Below, in pieces: positions 59,085-64,000 of a DNA stretch of 64,000 bases. Numbering within the stretch: the stretch's first letter is position 1; each line of letters begins with the position of its first letter. This stretch comes from Gammaproteobacteria bacterium. GTDB taxonomy: Bacteria > Pseudomonadota > Gammaproteobacteria > Pseudomonadales > Pseudohongiellaceae. The stretch lies in NCBI GenBank assembly GCA_029245395.1, contig JAQWPL010000007.1, positions 34,001-98,000 of the forward strand. The letters are read 5' to 3'. The position numbers were made by a program, and so were the translations under genes. The notes beneath the pieces were generated by a model that saw only the letters and a program-made list of their open reading frames with translations, searched no databases and was not told the DNA's origin.

Positions 59085-61151
59085 TTGAAAGGATTGCTCC
59101 TCAACAACATTCCAAATTTCAATTCACTCGTCCTGACTGACATCAAGGAAAAGGACGGCTCCCTTTTAAATAATCTGGAATTTCCGCTTTATTTCTTTTT
59201 GTTCATGAGCAATGGCCTTGCCGAAGGAAGAAAGCTGAATCTTGTCGGCGATAAAGACAGCATCAGCCATGTTTTTCGACTGCTCAGGCTTACTCTGCTA
59301 GGTCCCACTGAAAAGGAACTTGAGCATTGGGGTGCTCCCGGAAAGTTAAAAAGGGAATGGCTAGCGGCCTCCGAATGTCTGGCGCTCAAGGATGAGAATA
59401 ACAAGATTCGGGGCGTTGAAGATTTTTTTAATGTTATTCCTTTTGAGGACGATAAAGCTCAAGTCGGTTCATTTGAAGTCACGCATACAGGGTTAGATCG
59501 TTACACGGTCTCAGTAGGTGCAGATTCAGTTGATATCGATATGAATGAGGATGTCAGCATCTTTCCTCCTTACCAAATGCAGTCAGATTTCATTCCCAGG
59601 GATCTGGTGAAACTTGGCCTGGAAATTCTCGGCAGTGCTTCTGGTTTTACCGCGAACGAACCGTGTACCGGGCTGGCACTTTGTTACAACGGCACCTACA
59701 TGCTGATTGATTCCATCCCTTACCTGGACAAGCACCTGTATGCCAGGGGGATCTCCAAGAATTCTGTTTCTTCTGTTTTCCTTACCCATCTGCACGATGA
59801 TCACTGCGCCATGTTTCCACTCATCCTGATGCCCCATAGAGTGGAAGTAATTACTACCAAGGAAATTTACGAGATGGCGATTTAGAAACTGAGCTGACAT
59901 CTCAATTGGAAAGCCGATGTGATCAGGGAATATTTTGAGTTTGTGGAAGTAAAGCCTGGTGAAACACTGAAATATTTTGGTGTGGAAATAGAGCCTCACA
60001 TTACAGTGCACAGCATCCCTACCATTGGCGGCACTTTTACTGTGAATCACAAGGGCCAAGAAAAACGCACCTGCATCATTGGTGATAACACCGGAATGAG
60101 CGCTATTAAGGACATGACCAAAACGGGGGTAATAAGCTCAGAGACCTATGACAATATTTGTAGGATTTATTCAGACCGTTTTGATCTGCTGGTCGCAGAT
60201 GGCGGTGCTGGCGCTATTCATGGCAGCCCAGCCGATGCGCTGACTTCTGATTCTGATCGAGTGGTATTCGTACATGTGGAACACCTGGCACACCAGTTCA
60301 CCACCACTTTCTCTCTGGCAAGCTCCGGTAAGCGCTATATAGTGGTGGAAGGCGATGAAACGATATACACCTCATTGATGAACCAGTATTTATCCACCTG
60401 GCTAGGCGAGCCATTTTCTGATCGTTGGGCAAGAACAATCCTGGCAGAGGAAGAAGTCCGCAAATACAACCGCGGCGACGTCATCATGGTGCGGGAAGAA
60501 AAATCCCGTGGCTATGTGTACCTGATCCTCACGGGGTATTGCGATGTAGTGGTCTACGATAATGATGAATTCCAGACAATCGCCAGTTTGCAGGCAGGAG
60601 AGATTATCGGTGAGATGGCCATAGTAACCGGCACATTGAAATGTAACGCCAGTGTTGTCGCCAGTTCTCCAGTGACAGTAATGGTATTTCCCGAAGATAG
60701 CTTCAATGAATTTTTTGTCAAGGAAGGTTATCGAGACAAGCTGATCAAACGCTGGAATATGCGATCTGCCCTGCGTAGATTGCCACCATTCCATGAATTG
60801 ATATCTACCGTGCTGGAAAAGATTTCAGCGATTGCTGATGAAGTATTAATTCCTGCAGGCAAGACCTTTGATGTTGATGATGGCTCCTGGTACCTGTTTT
60901 ATGAAGGCAGTGCGAAACTTGGTGACAAGGAATTATCCAAGGGTGATGAATTGGGCTACAGGCCCTTTTCGTCAGTTACAGCAGGGACTGTCACTGCGGA
61001 GTCAGAGAGTCGCCTGATAAAATTTCCCAAAGAGGAATTTTCACACTTGTTATCCGGCACACCACAACTAAATTACATGTTGCGTAAACACCGAGTAGAA
61101 AGTAATGATCCGGGAGTGGATTGGTTTTTGGGAGAGGTGGCTACCTACTAA
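59085..61151 (+). pseudogene. MBL-fold plus cyclic-nucleotide-binding gene split by TAG and TGA
   Basis: One frame runs from TTG 59085 to 61151 with TAG at 59883-59885 and TGA at 59895-59897. Both parts belong together. The first has FLTHLHDDHCAMFPL (HxHxDH) and ends EVITTKEIYEMAI. After the stops comes HLNWKADVIREYFEFVEVKP, then the rest of the MBL fold (TCIIGDNTGMS, VHVEHLAHQFT). A cNMP-binding domain follows (EVRKYNRGDVIMVREEKSRG, LQAGEIIGEMAIVTGTLKCN), then a second weaker one. Homology-looking sequence also extends upstream across a further TGA at 59055. The gene is therefore probably decayed. Its former role was a ligand-sensing hydrolase. Confidence 0.75.
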
Positions 61152-61205
61152 TAGAACGTCAATTAATTGGTCAGGGCGCATGGTGTGCGCCCTTTACAAT
61201 CCGCA

Positions 61206-61475
61206 TCACTTGCTAATATCAAAGCCTGCAAAATCTCTAACGCTATCTTCCTCAACGTCTACATTATTAACCTGTGCATTGGCCGGCCCCAGTTCAAGCC
61301 AGTCCAGTAATATCTTCAGGCTTGCTTCATCAGCCTCTGCTTCCAAGTACACACTGCCATCAGGCTGATTTCTGACAAACCCGGTTATGCCAAGCTGATT
61401 CGCTTGCGCCTTCGTTGAAGCCCGAAAAAATACCCCTTGAACCACGCCGCTTACGGTAATGTTGAAATGTTTCAT
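61206..61475 (-). CDS. acyP: Acylphosphatase
   Basis: I start at ATG 61475 (MKHFNITVSGVVQGVFFRAS). The longer frame to 61517 runs into the MFS gene. The 89-residue protein matches the small acylphosphatase family (about 90 residues): phosphate loop GVVQGVFFRAST with catalytic Arg, then GITGFVRNQPDGSVYLEAE with the Asn of the active site in RN. It hydrolyses carboxyl-phosphate bonds in the cytoplasm. It lies 7 bases after the MFS stop on the same strand, so the two are co-transcribed, which is common for this housekeeping gene. Confidence 0.92.
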   Translation of the reverse strand: MKHFNITVSGVVQGVFFRASTKAQANQLGITGFVRNQPDGSVYLEAEADEASLKILLDWLELGPANAQVNNVDVEEDSVRDFAGFDISK

Positions 61476-61482
61476 TGACGTT

Positions 61483-62736
61483 TCAGGGTGTGGGCTCTGA
61501 TGAATCTGTTTCGGCATCAGTCAATTTATCCAGTCTGCGTAGTTTTGGAAAAATCATACAGCCGCCAACGGCTACAACAAGCGCCATGCCTGCCCCGGCT
61601 AGCACCGTGGCGACAGGGCCAAACAAGGCGGCGACAGATCCAGACCTGAAGTCGCCCATCTCATTAGAAATACCAATAAAGAGCATGTTCACAGCACTGA
61701 CCCGGCCGCGTAGTTCATCAGGTGTAGCAAGCTGAATCAGAGTGGAGCGGATGTTCACACTGATCATGTCGGATGCCCCATAGATCCAGAGAGCCACAAG
61801 ACTAAGCCAGAGAGCAGTCGACAATGCGAAAATGAAAATGGATGCCGCAAAAATGCCCAGAGCGATGTACAGCAGGCGTCCGGCATTGCGCATAGCTGGA
61901 AGTTTGGCCAGCAATATTCCCATCATTACACCGCCCAGAGCGGGCATGGCGCGCATCAATCCAAGGCCTGTTGAATCCACGTTCAAGACATCAATGGCAT
62001 AAACGGGCAGCAGCGCCATGACACTACCTGTCAGTACGATCAGCATATCAAGGGAAATGCTGGGCAGCACAATGGGATTTTTAAAGACAAAGTGAATCCC
62101 GCCAGACAGTTGTTTTAAACCTCGTTCAGTGGGTTTGTTAATCGGTAAAGTTGGCAGCAGCATATACAGAAAGGCGCCAGCGCCAGCAAATGCCACGAAA
62201 TAGTAATAAGTTTCATAATCAACCCAGGCAATAAGTAGTCCGGCGACAAGCGGGCCTAATGTTTGCGCTGTTGTCCAGGTGGAACTGGTAATGGCTATTG
62301 CCCGTGACAGGAAATCCTTGCTGACAATATTAGGCAGGATGGCCGAAGAGGCCGGTGCATAAAAAGCGCGCACAGTACCGTGTATAAACACGAGGGTGAA
62401 GATCATCGGTTTATTGAGTTCACCCTCGTTCATGCTGAATCCGATGCCTAAATATACGCAGGCTTCCAGTAAGGCACACAACACCAGAATCAGTTTGCGA
62501 GGAAAATGATCCACAACCCAACCGCTGACTATAAATAGAAGCAGCATCGGAGTTATTTGCAGCAAGCCAACCAGAGCCAGGTCAAAGGGATTATTACTGT
62601 AAAGATACAGGTGCCAGCCCAAGGCAACAGACAGCATGGAACTGGCCACTGATACCAGGACGCGGGCGCTGAGGTAGGAATAAAAAACGCTTATTGGCAT
62701 GGAGGCTTTTTTATCAGGGCGATTTGCCCATGGCAT
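61483..62736 (-). CDS. MFS transporter, EntS/MFS_3-like exporter
   Basis: The 417-residue protein has about twelve transmembrane segments. The typical loop PDELRGRVSAVNMLFIGISN lies near residue 340, and the first loop has VVDHFPRKLILVLCALLEA. That set is shared by EntS-type siderophore exporters and related MFS_3 members. It starts at ATG 62736 (MPWANRPDKK) or Met13 (62700). Substrate is not readable. The iron genes of this window are far away at 4-11 kb, so a siderophore link is only a family hint. It lies between the RidA and acylphosphatase genes on the minus strand. Confidence 0.85.
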   Translation of the reverse strand: MPWANRPDKKASMPISVFYSYLSARVLVSVASSMLSVALGWHLYLYSNNPFDLALVGLLQITPMLLLFIVSGWVVDHFPRKLILVLCALLEACVYLGIGFSMNEGELNKPMIFTLVFIHGTVRAFYAPASSAILPNIVSKDFLSRAIAITSSTWTTAQTLGPLVAGLLIAWVDYETYYYFVAFAGAGAFLYMLLPTLPINKPTERGLKQLSGGIHFVFKNPIVLPSISLDMLIVLTGSVMALLPVYAIDVLNVDSTGLGLMRAMPALGGVMMGILLAKLPAMRNAGRLLYIALGIFAASIFIFALSTALWLSLVALWIYGASDMISVNIRSTLIQLATPDELRGRVSAVNMLFIGISNEMGDFRSGSVAALFGPVATVLAGAGMALVVAVGGCMIFPKLRRLDKLTDAETDSSEPTP

Positions 62737-62781
62737 GAATAAAAAATGAAAATAAAAAATTTAGTCTGGACGTACAGTGGT

Positions 62782-63117
62782 TTATTTGACGGCAGTCACT
62801 TCCATCTCTAACAAGGCGCCCGGTGACGCCAGAGCGGTAACCCCAAGTAAACAACCGGTGTGCTGACAACCCCGTTGTTTTAGAGCAGTCGCCATATGAT
62901 TATGGGCTTTGAGTATCTGTTCCATATCGATGGTAAAAATATTCAGCCGCATCACGTTGGAGAAATCCATGCCACCCTTGTAAAGGCAATGACCATTTTC
63001 ATCACTGGCAGTTTGTCCCGCCAGGTAAAAAACTGATTCAGCATCGCTTACTTTGTTGCCATGGACAAATCCCAGGGCTTCCTGCCACGTCCAGGGATTG
63101 ATGATTTCACGTTTCAT
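62782..63117 (-). CDS. RidA-family protein with an internal deletion
   Basis: The 111-residue frame has the start and end of a RidA/YjgF protein: VFYLAGQTASDENGHCLYKG, then VMRLNIFTIDMEQILKAHNH, and LGVTALASPGALLEMEVTAV. Family members have about 130 residues, with a stretch of about 24 residues (dmxxQxxxaLxNLxxvLxxaG) between the KG and the VxRLNI strand. Here KGGMDFSNVMRLNI joins directly, so that helix is missing while the frame is kept. RidA removes reactive enamines, and its trimer needs this helix, so the product is probably inactive. It is next to the duplicated repeat at 63141-63247. Confidence 0.7.
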   Translation of the reverse strand: MKREIINPWTWQEALGFVHGNKVSDAESVFYLAGQTASDENGHCLYKGGMDFSNVMRLNIFTIDMEQILKAHNHMATALKQRGCQHTGCLLGVTALASPGALLEMEVTAVK

Positions 63118-63140
63118 CTATTTAATCTCATCGCCAAAGC

Positions 63141-63247
63141 AGTTGAACATTAAACTGTAGGGCGGAAGAGCGCAGCGATCTCCGCCGGGCGAAGCTAAAA
63201 TATTTACGCATTTATGAACATCGATCGACGACACTTCAACACCCTCA
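63141..63247 (+). repeat. Duplicate of the REP-like unit plus the first 11 codons of the DUF1513 gene
   Basis: From AGTTGAACAT (63141) through GGCGGAAGAGCGCAGCGATC and GGGCGAAGCTAAAATATT to ATGAACATCGATCGACGACA (63214 on) and TTCAACACCCTC, this block is about 85-90 percent identical by eye to 8026-8136. There it lies just before and inside the DUF1513 gene. The match ends right where the SnoaL-like gene's stop begins. The fragment codes MNIDRRHFNTL and then unrelated residues. It is a remnant, not a gene. Confidence 0.85.
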
Positions 63248-63781
63248 CTGTCGAAAAGGATCCGGATTCTTGGTGCCAGCTTTGTTACGGCCAGGAATAC
63301 CTTCGTTATAAATTTCCCGGCGCGCGAACAACCACTCTCCATTAACTCTTTCCAGTTGATCTACATAATTACCAAACATGCCGAGAGTCATGGTGCCGCG
63401 GTCGGCATTGTTGTTGGCTTGAAACCAATAGGTAATGGCGGTGGCCTTGTTGCCGTCCACCTTGATGACCTGGTTCATGATGAAATGTCTTGAGGCTGCT
63501 TGCCAATCAGCTTTGGCTGCATCTCTGGCCGGGTTATATCGGCCGCTGGCCATAAACGCGCGGATAGCTTCCCGGCCTTCAATTATACCGCCGGCCCAGT
63601 CCATTACACCGTCTTCGGTGAATACTTCAGCGTAGGCATCAGCATCCATGAAGTCCATGGCGAGCAGATAACGCGCCTGCAGGTTTTCTATTTCAGCCTT
63701 ATCGTCACCGAAGCTTGCAGCCAATGCAGGTTGTGTTGCCAGGCACAAAATAGTGAGCAGAAAAGATAAAGTAATTTTCAT
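63245..63781 (-). CDS. Secreted SnoaL-like (NTF2-fold) protein
   Basis: The 178-residue protein has a signal peptide (cleavage after PALAAS). The remainder is an NTF2/SnoaL_4 domain: DKAEIENLQARYLLAMDFMD, AEVFTEDGVMDWAGGIIEGR, RHFIMNQVIKVDGNKATAITYW, and ERVNGEWLFARREIYNEGIP. This fold occurs in ketosteroid-isomerase and ring-hydroxylating dioxygenase beta-subunit relatives, often acting on aromatics or terpenoids. The stop codon (TGA, plus TCA at 63245-63247) coincides with the edge of the duplicated block, so the last residues may be set by that insertion. No partner gene is adjacent. Confidence 0.8.
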   Translation of the reverse strand: MKITLSFLLTILCLATQPALAASFGDDKAEIENLQARYLLAMDFMDADAYAEVFTEDGVMDWAGGIIEGREAIRAFMASGRYNPARDAAKADWQAASRHFIMNQVIKVDGNKATAITYWFQANNNADRGTMTLGMFGNYVDQLERVNGEWLFARREIYNEGIPGRNKAGTKNPDPFRQ

Positions 63782-64000
63782 GATGATTTTCCCATTCAGA
63801 TTAACGGTGATGTGTGTCAGGAGGTGGGTTCGTCCTCTTCGTTGATTTCTTTATTTTGGATTGTAAGTCGTCAGATGATTTGGGACCAATCGCCTCAACA
63901 GCTAGAGGAGACATTTGCAGTATAGCTTTCAGTTACTGAGCTGAACAAGTCATAAGATTTTCCTCCTTCTTGCGTTGCAGGGTCTGCTGCTTAATAACCT
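63782..64000. other. Intergenic end of the window
   Basis: No gene is supported in these 219 bases. The stretch contains the likely promoter of the SnoaL-like gene, and I see no conserved motif. Confidence 0.4.

Noticed and set aside
59895..59897. TGA in the MBL-cNMP gene considered as a selenocysteine codon
   Set aside because: A TAG lies 12 bases upstream in the same frame, and no redox-active Cys motif is there.
1..64000. CRISPR arrays, tRNAs, rRNAs, phage or transposase genes
   Set aside because: None was found by eye. No regularly spaced repeat array, cloverleaf sequence or transposase motif was seen.

Overview
The window reads as a chromosomal piece of an uncultured, probably marine, Gammaproteobacterium of moderate GC. 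The organism call rests on gene content only: a PhoB/PhoR pair, a DUF3379/ECF sigma pair, QueH, a Fur-box imelysin cluster, and many secreted quinoproteins and c-type cytochromes. I see no rRNA, tRNA, CRISPR array, phage or transposase. Genus-level placement is not possible from what I can read.

Layout. 0-1.4 kb: ECF sigma factor and its DUF3379 partner (minus). 1.6-4.3 kb: phoB-phoR. 4.4-11.3 kb: an iron cluster (imelysin, DUF1111 di-heme protein, second imelysin behind a Fur box, DUF1513, di-heme peroxidase, siderophore-interacting flavoprotein), with REP-like hairpins in the middle. 11.4-13.0 kb: a lipoprotein and a redoxin with an in-frame UGA that is best read as selenocysteine. 13.1-14.7 kb: an rRNA-methyltransferase-like gene overlapping queH. 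14.8-19.9 kb: a decayed stretch in which a sigma/anti-sigma/membrane-protein operon and a DUF2235 hydrolase carry stops or a frameshift, around two tandem DUF6065-like genes. 19.9-26.9 kb: two PQQ quinohemoprotein dehydrogenases flanking a ModA-like binding protein, an NHL propeller and a NIPSNAP protein. 27.2-34.7 kb: FAH-family hydrolase, amidohydrolase, LigM-like O-demethylase, extradiol-type VOC protein and a BASS transporter, which suggests methoxylated-aromatic catabolism. 28-49 kb also carries six members of a secreted family built from DUF6152 and a second domain, partly split and partly fused. 37-41 kb: a tightly overlapped operon of LVIVD propeller, heavy-metal-binding-domain protein and cytochrome. 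44-46 kb: recQ. 47-48 kb: a MarR regulator with matching operators in front of two of the DUF6152 fusion genes. 50-57 kb: an ankyrin / metallo-hydrolase / DUF1552 / DUF1592 operon. 57-64 kb: SRPBCC, DUF2272, a broken MBL-cNMP gene, acyP, an MFS exporter, a shortened RidA, a duplicated REP plus gene-start fragment, and a SnoaL-like protein.

How it fits together. Most products are predicted to be exported and redox-active (PQQ, heme c, possibly copper), consistent with periplasmic oxidation of alcohols and aromatics plus Fur-controlled iron handling. The points I think most worth following are the selenoprotein fused to a DsbD-N-like domain, the His-His pair that starts the predicted mature form of all five DUF6152 proteins, the shared MarR operator, and the Asp-Tyr-Asp (lanthanide-type) signature in only one of the two quinohemoproteins.
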